Origin: Nostoc indistinguendum CM1-VF10
Lineage (GTDB): Bacteria > Cyanobacteriota > Cyanobacteriia > Cyanobacteriales > Nostocaceae
Assembly (NCBI GenBank): GCA_019359215.1
Contig: JAHHHS010000044.1
Span: forward strand, 1-57,362
DNA: 57,362 nt
Reading direction: 5' to 3'
Part shown: piece after piece, positions 27,842-37,056 of the stretch
Layout: every line of letters begins with the position of its first letter
How positions within the stretch are numbered: the stretch's first letter is position 1
Position numbers and translations under genes: made by a program
Notes under the pieces: generated by a model
Seen by the model: only the letters and a program-made list of their open reading frames with translations
The model's database searches: none
Told to the model about the DNA's origin: nothing

Positions 27842-29707
27842 ATGAACGTATCAGAACTTTTGGAAAATCTTAATCATCAAGGCGTTCAGTTGTGGGCTGA
27901 TAATGATAAACTCAAGATTAATTCCCCCAAAGGATTACTAACAGCAGAGATCCGCACAGAACTAGCTGAACGCAAAACAGAAATCCTCGCCTTTCTGCAA
28001 AAAAGTAACGATGTCGTTAGTGATAGTTCTACAACTAAAGGTCAAGACCTGAGTTTGCAAACAATTGGGCGTTTGATTAGTGGTTATTGTCGTAAAATTA
28101 CAGGCTTTATCCCTCCTGTCATCGATCCAAAGCTGATGGCAAATAAGCTAAAAGTTACCTTTAGACCTTTGCCTAATGGTTACAAAGAAGAAACAGTTTT
28201 ACAGTTTAGGAAAGAGCTAGAACATAAACTGCAAGAAAACGGAGTTCAGATATTATCTTGGGAAGAAGCAACTAAAGAGTTTAACTACGAAATTACTATT
28301 CCTTTGATTAATTGGAAAAATAATATTACCACAAGAGTAGTTAAATCAGGTGTTAATGCTGTAGTAGATGTTGAAAAACATCCTTCTTTATTTGGTAAAG
28401 TAAAGATACTTTTAGCAGAACTTCTCTATCGATTATATTCTCGTTTTGTTTTCAACAATAGCCCGATATCTGCTTCTAAAATCATGCAATTTATCAGTTG
28501 GGCTGAAGAGAGTGTTCAACCACTTGAAGACCCAACAAATACTCAAGCGATCGTTTTAACAAAACTGAATCCAAAGCTAGTAGATCCAAAAATACCTTAT
28601 CAGCAAAAAATACCAATTGGTGTAAATACCCTCATCAAGAACTTTTCGGAAATTGTGATTGGGGTTGACAACACCAATATCTCTATCTTAAACATGAACC
28701 TCTCAGACTCGGTATTTTCTACAGAGTTCCTTGATGAGTTCGTTTCTAAGTCTTTAATTCCTAAAATATTTGTACCAATTCAACCATTACCTTTAAGTCG
28801 ATTTGAAATTGGTGAATATGACGCGAAAGCATCTGTCTACGCAGGTCAATTAGTCAAATTGGGTAAAGAATTAGCATCAACAGACTTACTACCTTCTGGT
28901 TTTAAAATTAACGATGTGATGAAAAGAAAGTCTCACCGTGATATTGTAGACTGGATGATAAATGGCAGAACCGGAGTTTCTTACGGTTTTGTTGCTTACG
29001 CTGAACCGCCACAATATATCGGTGCTGTAGAAATATCCAAGAGGGAGTGGGACAGCTTATCAACGATCGCAGGATTCAGCCGTGATGAACTGCGTCAAAA
29101 TGAAATTGGTAGAAGGTATATCAAAACCAAGATTGCCGAAAAATACGTATTTAAACAAATCCCAGATATCTGGCTTGCTAGTTCTCGTTCAGGCTCAAAT
29201 AAAACAAACCTGAATTTAGAAACAGACGTGTTTAGGGTTGGATTACAAGATAGGTTATTACTCCAGTTACCAAAAGGACTTGATTCTGTAGTCGGCGATA
29301 TCAAACCCTCTTATGATATCTATGTCATGGTGGCGATCGCACTGGCTGCTGCTTTATACGCACCAGAGTTAATTGAAAATGGGATGCCAATGATTCATTT
29401 CCACGGATATCCTTCAAAAGAGTGGTTGCAACCCCATGAATACTGCACTGGAGTTCAAAATCCCTCGGTTCCTTGTGGAACTTATGAATCAGGAGTTTTT
29501 AATTTCTTAGGTATATACAATCTAGTGAATAAATATGGCAGCAATATTGCCTTAGCTAGTTTGATAGAACCAGATCATGGCACAAATATCATCGCCTCTG
29601 ACTGGAAATATTTACTCGCCAGAATCAAAACTGGAGTTGAACAGGAACAAATTGAATTGGGTGGCAAGCATTTCCCTTCTCTCAAAGAGAGCGTTGCTAC
29701 TCCCTAG
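27842..29707 (+). CDS. TubC-type docking domain fused to an unrecognised 560-residue protein
   Basis: A 621-residue protein. Residues 1-55 (VSELLENLNHQGVQLWADNDKLKI, then LTAEIRTELAERKTEILAFL) match the TubC N-terminal docking domain found on NRPS/PKS subunits that receive intermediates from an upstream synthase. The remaining 560 residues match no family I recognise. Distinct segments are a helical part with SRFVFNNSPISASKI, a middle beta/alpha part, PMIHFHGYPSKEW, CTGVQNPSVPCGTYESG and SLIEPDHGTNIIASDW, with several His/Cys/Asp that could form an active site. No signal peptide or carrier serine. Placed right after the ACP-terminated defective module, it is the best candidate for the release or tailoring step that acts on the chain. 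Function is unknown. Confidence 0.75.
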   Translation: MNVSELLENLNHQGVQLWADNDKLKINSPKGLLTAEIRTELAERKTEILAFLQKSNDVVSDSSTTKGQDLSLQTIGRLISGYCRKITGFIPPVIDPKLMANKLKVTFRPLPNGYKEETVLQFRKELEHKLQENGVQILSWEEATKEFNYEITIPLINWKNNITTRVVKSGVNAVVDVEKHPSLFGKVKILLAELLYRLYSRFVFNNSPISASKIMQFISWAEESVQPLEDPTNTQAIVLTKLNPKLVDPKIPYQQKIPIGVNTLIKNFSEIVIGVDNTNISILNMNLSDSVFSTEFLDEFVSKSLIPKIFVPIQPLPLSRFEIGEYDAKASVYAGQLVKLGKELASTDLLPSGFKINDVMKRKSHRDIVDWMINGRTGVSYGFVAYAEPPQYIGAVEISKREWDSLSTIAGFSRDELRQNEIGRRYIKTKIAEKYVFKQIPDIWLASSRSGSNKTNLNLETDVFRVGLQDRLLLQLPKGLDSVVGDIKPSYDIYVMVAIALAAALYAPELIENGMPMIHFHGYPSKEWLQPHEYCTGVQNPSVPCGTYESGVFNFLGIYNLVNKYGSNIALASLIEPDHGTNIIASDWKYLLARIKTGVEQEQIELGGKHFPSLKESVATP

Positions 29708-29720
29708 TGAGTGTGGTTAG

Positions 29721-29752
29721 CGAACCACAGAGGCACAGAGAACACAGAGAAA
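29721..29752 (-). repeat. Inverted repeat arm flanking the 621-aa gene (right)
   Basis: Reverse complement of the segment at 27631-27662 with three mismatches. It lies 14 bp after the stop codon of the 621-residue protein gene. Confidence 0.55.
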
Positions 29753-29835
29753 GATTCTAAAACTTGGTTTACTTAAGCATTGTTGACTTGGCGGACTAAT
29801 AGGTTGGTACTGATGAAAGAGGATGTTAAGCAATC

Positions 29836-30729
29836 ATGTCAATTATTGCAGGTCAGACAGTACTTTTGACAGGAGCCTCACGCGGGATAGGAGTCTTTAT
29901 TGCTCGTGCTTTGGCAAAAGAAAAAGCAACTATAGTTGGGGTTTCGCGATCGCAAGAGGCACTAGATCAAGTAGCTGCCGAAGTCAAAGCTTTAGGAGGC
30001 CGTTGGTTAGGTATTAAATATGACCTCAGCAAGCTTGAGGATCTGCCAAACCTCATTCAGCAAATCAATCAGCTTGCAGGGCCAATTGACATTTTGATTA
30101 ACAACGCAGGTATAGAGATATACAAAAAATTTCAAGATTATTCAACTGCGGAGTTACAGTCAATATTAACAATTAACTTGCTATCGGGGATGGAATTAAG
30201 TCGTTTGGTACTACCAACGATGTTAGCCCAAAGCAGGGGTCACATTGTTAATATTGCCTCTCTAGCTGGTAAAAAGGGAAACCCTTACAACAGTGTTTAC
30301 TCTGCGAGCAAAGCTGGTTTTCTTATATGGACTGATGCACTCAGACAAGAACTAGCTCGTACTGGCGTGGAGATTTCTGCAATCTGTCCGGGATATGTTT
30401 CTGGTGAGGGAATGATTGCCGATACTGGCGTACCTATACCAAAGTTAGCAGGCGCATCTACACCGGATGGTGTAGCAAAAGCCGTCATCCGGGCTATTAA
30501 GCAGAATCAAGCAGAAGTGATTGTCAATCAAGATCCAACAACAGAAACTATATCAAAACTGCTAATGGGGCTGTGGCAAATTTTTCCCCTATTTGGCGAC
30601 GCAGTTTATCAGTGGATGGGAGTAGGTAAGCTCAATCAACTCCGCATCAAGAATCAAAAGCACGTTGCCTTGAAATTTAGTGGAAGTAAATCAATGGTAG
30701 CAGCAACAGACAAAACTACTGAAAGATGA
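29836..30729 (+). CDS. Short-chain dehydrogenase/reductase
   Basis: A 297-residue classical SDR: cofactor motif TGASRGIG (about residues 12-19), NNAG, catalytic Ser in NIASLAGKKG and YSASK. It probably reduces a keto group or oxidises a hydroxyl on the cluster's lipid intermediate with NAD(P)H. Compared with FabG the C-terminus is extended by about 50 residues (MGLWQIFPLFGDAVYQWMGV), a hydrophobic patch that could touch membrane or a lipid substrate. It lies 128 bp after the TubC-domain gene and 70 bp before a glycosyltransferase gene, on the same strand. The ribosome site is weak. Confidence 0.85.
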   Translation: MSIIAGQTVLLTGASRGIGVFIARALAKEKATIVGVSRSQEALDQVAAEVKALGGRWLGIKYDLSKLEDLPNLIQQINQLAGPIDILINNAGIEIYKKFQDYSTAELQSILTINLLSGMELSRLVLPTMLAQSRGHIVNIASLAGKKGNPYNSVYSASKAGFLIWTDALRQELARTGVEISAICPGYVSGEGMIADTGVPIPKLAGASTPDGVAKAVIRAIKQNQAEVIVNQDPTTETISKLLMGLWQIFPLFGDAVYQWMGVGKLNQLRIKNQKHVALKFSGSKSMVAATDKTTER

Positions 30730-30799
30730 CATTGTTGAATTTAGATATGAAATTAAAAAAGATTGCCTCAAACCCAAATACAAACCTACTGGAAAAGCC

Positions 30800-31975
30800 A
30801 TGAAAAAAGTATATTTGATGATTTATGATTTAGGCGCAGGTCATCGCAGCACAGCCAATGCTTTGCAAAAAGTGATCGAGAAGCGGCAATTGCCTTGGGA
30901 AATTCATATAATAGATGCTTTCAAAGAAATTATTGGCACAACTGCTCCCCACTACGTTTACAATCAGCTAATACTCAAAAAAGACTGGGCAAAAATTATT
31001 AATGACCCTTTCTTAGTTCCGTCATTCAAATTACAAATACGTCTTTCTCGTTTTGCTTGGCTAGGACGTTTTAAAAGATACTGGCAGCAGCATCAACCTG
31101 ATATGGTGGTTTCATTACTGCCTTATATCAACGGTCTGATTAATCAAAGCTTGCAGGCAGTATCGCCTAATGTGCCTTTTACAACCGTAATGACGGATCA
31201 TGCCGATTGTCCACCCAACTTCTGGATTGATCCACAAAGACAATTTTTAATTTGTCCTACTCAACGAGCAGTTGAACAAGCAAAAAATTTGGGTTATACG
31301 CAAGAGCGAATTTTCAGTACTTCAGGAGTAGTAATTCATCCTCGATTTTCTGAACCCGTAAATAGCGATCGCAAAATTGAAAGAGAACGCTTAGGTCTAA
31401 ATCCAGATTTGCCTACAGGTTTAATAACTTTTGGTAGTCAGGGATCAAAAGCAATGCTAGAAATTGCCGATTCTCTAGAGAAATCGTCACTGAATCTACA
31501 ACTCATTTTTATCTGCGGACGCAATGAAGAGATAGCAAATACTTTGCGCCGTCAACAGAGTCGTTTACCTAGGTTCATTGAAACTTTTACTAGTGAAATT
31601 CCTTACTACATGCATCTATCGGATTTCTTCATTGGTAAATCCGGCTCTGTAGGTGTCAGCGAAGCTGTGGCAATGAGCTTGCCAGTAATTACAGATTGCA
31701 ACGCCTTAAGTATGTTTCAAGAACGACCTTCGGCTGAGTGGATTGCAGAAAATGAAATTGGAATTGTAGTCCGCGATTTCCGCGATATTAACCAAGCTGT
31801 AGCAAAGCTAATCCAACCGGAAACCCTAGCTCAGTACCGTGCCAACGCCGCCGCGATCAACAATCAAGGAGTATTTGAGGTTGTTGATATTTTGGAACAA
31901 ATACTTGAAAACTCCTTCTCAGTTGCGCCTTCTCCAACAGTTGAGATAAATAAGCAGTTATCCTCAACAGTTTGA
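30800..31975 (+). CDS. GT28 glycosyltransferase, MGDG-synthase-like (copy 1)
   Basis: A 391-residue GT-B glycosyltransferase. The acceptor-side N-terminus has YDLGAGHRSTANAL (the GAGH loop of MGDG synthase/MurG relatives). The donor half has GLITFGSQGSKAMLEIA, LQLIFICGRNEE and FFIGKSGSVGVSEAVAMSLPV. The last replaces the usual K-x-GPGT-x-x-EA signature with GKSGSVGVSEA, a deviation from the second copy at 34259. Such enzymes move a sugar from a UDP-sugar to a lipid at the membrane. Close similarity to copy 2 indicates duplication within the cluster. With the adjacent mutase gene, galactose or galactofuranose is the likely donor sugar, but that is inferred. Confidence 0.85.
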   Translation: MKKVYLMIYDLGAGHRSTANALQKVIEKRQLPWEIHIIDAFKEIIGTTAPHYVYNQLILKKDWAKIINDPFLVPSFKLQIRLSRFAWLGRFKRYWQQHQPDMVVSLLPYINGLINQSLQAVSPNVPFTTVMTDHADCPPNFWIDPQRQFLICPTQRAVEQAKNLGYTQERIFSTSGVVIHPRFSEPVNSDRKIERERLGLNPDLPTGLITFGSQGSKAMLEIADSLEKSSLNLQLIFICGRNEEIANTLRRQQSRLPRFIETFTSEIPYYMHLSDFFIGKSGSVGVSEAVAMSLPVITDCNALSMFQERPSAEWIAENEIGIVVRDFRDINQAVAKLIQPETLAQYRANAAAINNQGVFEVVDILEQILENSFSVAPSPTVEINKQLSSTV

Positions 31976-32009
31976 TGAATTCCGAAAAAAATAACCGGAG
32001 TGAAATAAT

Positions 32010-33137
32010 ATGCTATTTGATTGGCTGATTGTAGGGGCTGGATACTCAGCCTGTGTAATGGCTGAACGGCTAGCAACTCAGCTTGGGCAGAGAGTACTTA
32101 TTGTAGAGCAGCGAGATCATATTGGGGGTAATGCTTACGATTACTACAATGAGCATGGTATTCTCGTTCATAAATATGGCCCTCACATCTTTCATACTAA
32201 GTCTAAAAAAGTATGGGATTATCTCTCTCAATTCACAGAATGGAGACATTATTATCATCATGTGCTGGGAGTATTGGAGGGTAAGAAAGTCCCTATCCCT
32301 TTTAATCTCAGTTCTCTCTATGCACTTTTTCCTGAGAAATATGCAGATAAGTTGGAGAATTTGCTTCTAGAAAACTTCGGTTTTGGAGTGAAAGTACCCA
32401 TTTTGAAACTGCGAGAAAGTTCTAGTGGGGATCTTAGCTTTTTAGCTGATTACATTTATGAAAATGTTTTTCTCCATTACACAATCAAACAGTGGGGGAT
32501 GAAACCAGAGGAGCTAGATCGGGGAGTAACGGGACGTGTTCCAGTTTATATCAGCCGGGATGATCGTTACTTTCAAGACCCCTATCAGGCTATGCCTAAG
32601 TTAGGCTATACAGAAATGTTCCGGCGGATGCTTGCTCATCCCAACATTAAGTTACTGCTAAACGCAGATTACCGCGAGATTATCAAAGATGTTAAGTTTC
32701 ATCGGCTACTTTGCACTGGGCCGATTGACACCTTTTTTGATTATATGTATGGTGAATTGCCTTATCGTAGTCTGCGCTTTCAATTCGATACTTTGGATCA
32801 AGAACAGTATCAAGAAGTGGGTACAGTTAACTACCCCAATGATTACGACATAACTCGCATCACTGAACATAAGTATTTATCAGGACAAACTTCTCCTAAA
32901 ACTACTTTGGTGATGGAATATCCCCAGGCTTATGTACCAGGGAAAAATGATCCTTATTATCCTATTCTCAATGAAGAGAGCCGCGATCGCTTGAGTTTAT
33001 ACCTTAAAGAGGTAGAGAAACTCAACGGTACAGTACTCTTTGCAGGGCGACTTGGAGATTACAAGTACTATGACATGGATCATGCAGTACTTCGGGCACT
33101 TGGTTTGTTTGAGAAAGAAATAGCGAATTCTATCTAG
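32010..33137 (+). CDS. glf: UDP-galactopyranose mutase
   Basis: A 375-residue flavoenzyme that interconverts UDP-galactopyranose and UDP-galactofuranose. Motifs include the FAD-binding VGAGYSACVMAERL, DHIGGNAYDYYNEHGILVHKYGPHIFHT (signature of the family, about residues 36-63), and the C-terminal FAGRLGDYKYYDMDHAV that closes the flavin site. Length is standard for bacterial Glf. GGAG stands upstream of the ATG. It follows the first GT28 gene by 34 bp. Its presence in a lipid/polyketide cluster predicts that the product carries a galactofuranosyl unit. Confidence 0.93.
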   Translation: MLFDWLIVGAGYSACVMAERLATQLGQRVLIVEQRDHIGGNAYDYYNEHGILVHKYGPHIFHTKSKKVWDYLSQFTEWRHYYHHVLGVLEGKKVPIPFNLSSLYALFPEKYADKLENLLLENFGFGVKVPILKLRESSSGDLSFLADYIYENVFLHYTIKQWGMKPEELDRGVTGRVPVYISRDDRYFQDPYQAMPKLGYTEMFRRMLAHPNIKLLLNADYREIIKDVKFHRLLCTGPIDTFFDYMYGELPYRSLRFQFDTLDQEQYQEVGTVNYPNDYDITRITEHKYLSGQTSPKTTLVMEYPQAYVPGKNDPYYPILNEESRDRLSLYLKEVEKLNGTVLFAGRLGDYKYYDMDHAVLRALGLFEKEIANSI

Positions 33138-33243
33138 AAAGTGCGAAAAAGATGCGATCGCGCTTGTGGTGGATAAAAAAACATAGAACTTTTTCTTTAA
33201 AGTTCTGACTAAAAAATTGTTAATATTTTCTCACAGAAGGATT

Positions 33244-34077
33244 ATGGTGCAACAACAACTCGTTAGTACAACCAAGCAACGCCTTGAATGTTTCATTTGC
33301 AATTATCGCGTCAATCCGAATGATGAATCTGCATTTTCTACGTTTCCTTGTAGTGTCAGAGCCTTTATAGGCGAAAAGTTTCAAGTTTGGCGATGTCCCG
33401 ATTGCAAGACGATACATTGTTTAGATGTTGTAGACCTTAACCACTACTACGCACAATACCCGACTGCTAAGGCAACACTCACATGGTCATATCGATTTCT
33501 CTATGGCAATCTGTGCCACCAGTTGACAAAGCATGGGTTTTCCAAGACTCACTCCTTGCTCGATTATGGCTGTGGTGCTAACGGTCTGTTTGTACAATAT
33601 CTGCAAGAACGTGGCTTTGCCAATTCTTATGGATATGACCCTTATGGGTCAGAAGACGGCTTTGGCGATATAACAACCCTCCAGCATAGTCCATTTGATT
33701 ACATCTCGCTCCAAGATGTCATCGAACATGTTGAAGGTCCTAATGAGCTGTTAAGTAAGTTAAACAATATGCTTTCCCCTGGTGGTTACATTCTAATCAG
33801 TACGCCTAACGCCGCTAATATCGACCTTAAGCGACCCGATTTACCCGATCACTTTAACTGTATGCATATCCCCTACCACCTTCATGTATACACGCGTGAA
33901 ACCCTCGAATCTTTAGGGAAAGATCAGGGATGGGAACCAGTAGATTTCTTTGACCGGAAATATGATGATACACCTTGGTTCGGCTTCAACAATCGAGTTT
34001 ATAACGTTTACATGAGCCTCTTTGACAACTCACCAGACGTTTTTACTGAGCCGTTGAAACTAGGGAAAGCGTTGTAA
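33244..34077 (+). CDS. SAM-dependent class I methyltransferase with N-terminal Cys cluster
   Basis: About 277 residues from the ATG at 33244; a longer frame from TTG at 33217 is less likely, though AGAAGG is only three bases before the ATG. The N-terminus has CFICNYRV, a later CSVRAF, and CPDCKTIHCLD, a possible zinc-binding module of the type seen in sugar and small-molecule methyltransferases. The catalytic domain has motif I LLDYGCGANGLF, QDVIEHVEGPNELL and LSPGGYILISTPN. It may methylate the sugar or lipid moiety of the product. It sits between the mutase and the second glycosyltransferase on the same strand. Confidence 0.82.
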   Translation: MVQQQLVSTTKQRLECFICNYRVNPNDESAFSTFPCSVRAFIGEKFQVWRCPDCKTIHCLDVVDLNHYYAQYPTAKATLTWSYRFLYGNLCHQLTKHGFSKTHSLLDYGCGANGLFVQYLQERGFANSYGYDPYGSEDGFGDITTLQHSPFDYISLQDVIEHVEGPNELLSKLNNMLSPGGYILISTPNAANIDLKRPDLPDHFNCMHIPYHLHVYTRETLESLGKDQGWEPVDFFDRKYDDTPWFGFNNRVYNVYMSLFDNSPDVFTEPLKLGKAL

Positions 34078-34258
34078 ATTCCTCTTCTACGCTATTTTTG
34101 GTTATTGGCTAAGTTTCCACTCTGGGATGAGTATCATGTTCCGCAAAAGTCTTTAATCCAATGATCGCCTCCTTATGGACTCGCTGGAGAAATGAGTTGA
34201 ATACAAATTCGCACATTATAACAAAAAAAGTTTGATTTTTAATAGATATTTTGTATTT

Positions 34259-35482
34259 ATGGAAACAATGCAATCGCCCTCATATCCCAAAAAAAAGTTT
34301 TTGATCAATGTTGTCACCGGAAATAGCGGTGGAGGACATATCGCTACTTCTACTGCCATATCTTCAATCATTGAGCAACAACTCCCCTGTCAAATTAGTG
34401 TTACCGATGTAGACGTATTAGCGCAGCGTTTAGCAGAAGGAAAAAAGACACTAGATATCTACAGGCTATTCGGAACTAGTGGAGATCAAGTTCTCAACCA
34501 GATCATGCAAAGCGGCTGGACATGGATTCACCATCTGACGATGCCCTTTAATAAACTACTTATCAAACTAAATCACGATGCTGGTGTGAGGATATTCGAG
34601 GAACATTGGCGCGAACAACAGCCAGATATAGTAGTTTCTGTAGTGCCCTTGTTTAATAAAATGATATGGGAAAGTTTACAGAGAGTAAAACCAGACACAC
34701 CTTTGGTGACAATTCTGACAGATTTTGCTGATTTTCCGTCCGCTTATTGGATAGAACCGGAAACAGGAAGTTATATAGTCTGTGGCACCCAAAAAGCAGT
34801 AGAGCAAGCTCGTTCTTTGGGAGTAAAGGAGGAACTGATCGTTAAAACTTCGGGACTAGTGATTAACCCTCGCTTTTATGAACCAATTGTCAGCGATCGC
34901 ACCCAAGAAAGGCAACGGTTGGGTTTAGATCCAGGCTGTCTGACTGGACTTGTATTATTCGGGGGTAATGGCTCCAAAGCAATGCTGGAAATTGCCAAGC
35001 GTCTGGAGCGTTTTCAACAAAAGCTACAACTCGTCTTTATCTGCGGACGCAATGAAGAACTAGCTTTAGCTTTACGTGAGAGCCAAGATATCCAGAAGAG
35101 GTTTGTCACCACCTTTACAAAAGACATTCCTTACTATATGCATCTTTGTGATTTCATGATTGGTAAACCAGGTCCTGGTAGCATCAGCGAGGCGTTAGTC
35201 ATGAAGCTACCAGTGATTGTGGAACGCAGTGCTGCGACAATGCCACAGGAACGATACAACACTGACTGGGTTCAACAGCAGCAGGTGGGTTTGGTTATCC
35301 CCAGTTTTCGAGATATTGATCGAGCAGTTGAGCAGTTTCTTCAGCCGGAGAATTTTGCCCGCTACCGTGCAAATGTTGCTGCGGTAAACAATAGAGCCGT
35401 ATTTGAAATTCCCGATATTTTGGAGAAGATTCTGGCTAGTAATTATAAAACAACAGTGGCAGAACCACTCCAGCAGAGGTAG
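34259..35482 (+). CDS. GT28 glycosyltransferase, MGDG-synthase-like (copy 2)
   Basis: About 407 residues from the ATG at 34259 (TTG at 34232 gives nine more). It is paralogous to the gene at 30800: shared LQLVFICGRNEE, PYYMHLCDFMIGK and the tail RYRANVAAVNNRAVFEIPDILE. The nucleotide-sugar signature GKPGPGSISEAL is canonical here, and the N-terminal loop is TGNSGGGHIATSTA. Two related transferases suggest two successive sugar additions or two acceptor sites. It ends overlapping the GTG of the transporter gene by one base, so the two are translationally coupled. Confidence 0.86.
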   Translation: METMQSPSYPKKKFLINVVTGNSGGGHIATSTAISSIIEQQLPCQISVTDVDVLAQRLAEGKKTLDIYRLFGTSGDQVLNQIMQSGWTWIHHLTMPFNKLLIKLNHDAGVRIFEEHWREQQPDIVVSVVPLFNKMIWESLQRVKPDTPLVTILTDFADFPSAYWIEPETGSYIVCGTQKAVEQARSLGVKEELIVKTSGLVINPRFYEPIVSDRTQERQRLGLDPGCLTGLVLFGGNGSKAMLEIAKRLERFQQKLQLVFICGRNEELALALRESQDIQKRFVTTFTKDIPYYMHLCDFMIGKPGPGSISEALVMKLPVIVERSAATMPQERYNTDWVQQQQVGLVIPSFRDIDRAVEQFLQPENFARYRANVAAVNNRAVFEIPDILEKILASNYKTTVAEPLQQR

Positions 35483-37056
35483 TGAAAGCGATGAATCAAG
35501 ATCGTGTTAAAGCAGTTACGCTGGCGGCAATGTGTTTCGCCCTCTTCATGGCCAATCTTGACGACACTGTAATGAATATGGCGCTTCCCAAGATTCAGAC
35601 AAGTCTGGGTTCTGGTCTGTCAGGATTGCAGTGGATTCTTAATGCTTACACCCTACCTGCGGCTAGTCTAGTGTTGCCAAGTGGAACATTAGGAGACATT
35701 TATGGACGTAAGCGAGTCTTCCTCTCAGGACTAGTTATCTTTACGATCGCTTCTGTAATCTGTGGTTTCGCCCCCAGTTTAAGTATATTGATTGCTGGGC
35801 GAGCTCTTCAAGGAATTGGGGCTGCTGCCTTAGTGCCTGGTTCTCTGTCGATCATCGCTGATACGTTTCCTGAACCTAAGGAAAAAGCTAAAGCCCTTGG
35901 TATTTGGGCTGCGGTGTCAGGACTCGCCCTCGTTGCTGGCCCAGTATTAGGCGGACTGCTAGTGGATACTTTGGGATGGCAGAGTGTGTTCTTTCTCAAC
36001 TTACCACTGGGCGCGATCGCTTTTCGGGTGACTTCGCGTGTTGTTAGGGAAAGTAAAGATCCCAACAGGCAACGTCTTGATCTGCCCGGTTTATTGCTCA
36101 GTGTAATCTTTCTGGGTTCACTTACCTATGCACTTACTGAGGGTAATGCCGGGTTGTGGCGATCGCCGCTCATTATCTTGCTGCTGATGGTTGCTGGACT
36201 TAGCTTGGTAGCATTTTTATTTGTTGAGTCCCGCAGTAGCCACCCAATGCTGCCATTATCCTTATTTCAAAATTCAACGTTTACTGTAGTCAATATCGTT
36301 GAAATTTTGGTATTCTTCACTCTTGTCAGCTTGCTTTTTATTTTCAGCCTGTTCTTGCAGCAAGTGCAGGGTTACTCGGCAACGGCGGCGGGCTTGCGCT
36401 TCCTCCCGATGAATGGAGCTTTTGTAATTGCATCTATATGTTCTGGGTGGTTTGCCTCTCGCTTCGGGTGGCGCTTTACGATCACAACAGGACTGATCTT
36501 AGCAAGCATAGCTACGTTTTCCTTGATCCGAATCAATGCCAATACAGAGTATGGAGTGATTTTGTGGAGCCTGATTCTTTCGGGGTTCGGTAGCGGCTTG
36601 ACACTCGCACCCTTAGCAGCAGTAGGTCTGAGTTCTGCACCCTCCACAAAAGTGGGAATTGCCTCAGCAGTAATCAACGCTAGTAATCGTCTAGGCAATA
36701 TCTTAGGAGTTGCTATACAAGGAACAATTCTCACGCAACAGCTAGCCTCAAATCTGGCGCGATCACTCTCTACTTGGGGCCTCCCCTCAAACCTCCAAGA
36801 TCGCCTCATCGCTGATGTTTTGCATGGTGGATTTAAAGTCCCCAGCGACCTGCCAATCAACATTTCGGGCCAAGCTATGCATCAGGCGATTAGCAATGCA
36901 TTTGTGTCGGGTCTACACGCAACTGTGCTTGTAGCTAGTATTGCCCTCTGCGGTGGGGCATTTTTGATTCTGGTGTTTGTTCAGCCAACTTTTAACCAAG
37001 TCACTAAAAATTCTTTTCTTTCTATTAAATACAAGAAGCAGGATAAGCGCATCTAA
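35482..37056 (+). CDS. MFS exporter, DHA2/EmrB-QacA type
   Basis: A 524-residue membrane protein of the 14-helix drug:H+ antiporter-2 group. N-terminal helix motif LDDTVMNMALPKIQ (motif D1-like), motif A GTLGDIYGRKRVFLSG between helices 2 and 3, and motif C AAVSGLALVAGPVLGGLLVDTLGWQSVFFLNLP in helix 5. It would export a hydrophobic product across the inner membrane. The GTG at 35482 overlaps the preceding stop; an ATG at 35491 is an alternative. It is the most likely export route for the cluster product. Confidence 0.9.
   Translation: MKAMNQDRVKAVTLAAMCFALFMANLDDTVMNMALPKIQTSLGSGLSGLQWILNAYTLPAASLVLPSGTLGDIYGRKRVFLSGLVIFTIASVICGFAPSLSILIAGRALQGIGAAALVPGSLSIIADTFPEPKEKAKALGIWAAVSGLALVAGPVLGGLLVDTLGWQSVFFLNLPLGAIAFRVTSRVVRESKDPNRQRLDLPGLLLSVIFLGSLTYALTEGNAGLWRSPLIILLLMVAGLSLVAFLFVESRSSHPMLPLSLFQNSTFTVVNIVEILVFFTLVSLLFIFSLFLQQVQGYSATAAGLRFLPMNGAFVIASICSGWFASRFGWRFTITTGLILASIATFSLIRINANTEYGVILWSLILSGFGSGLTLAPLAAVGLSSAPSTKVGIASAVINASNRLGNILGVAIQGTILTQQLASNLARSLSTWGLPSNLQDRLIADVLHGGFKVPSDLPINISGQAMHQAISNAFVSGLHATVLVASIALCGGAFLILVFVQPTFNQVTKNSFLSIKYKKQDKRI

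Noticed and set aside
36372..36863. 163-codon minus-strand ORF
   Set aside because: Shadow of the MFS exporter gene, which has full transporter motifs on the plus strand.
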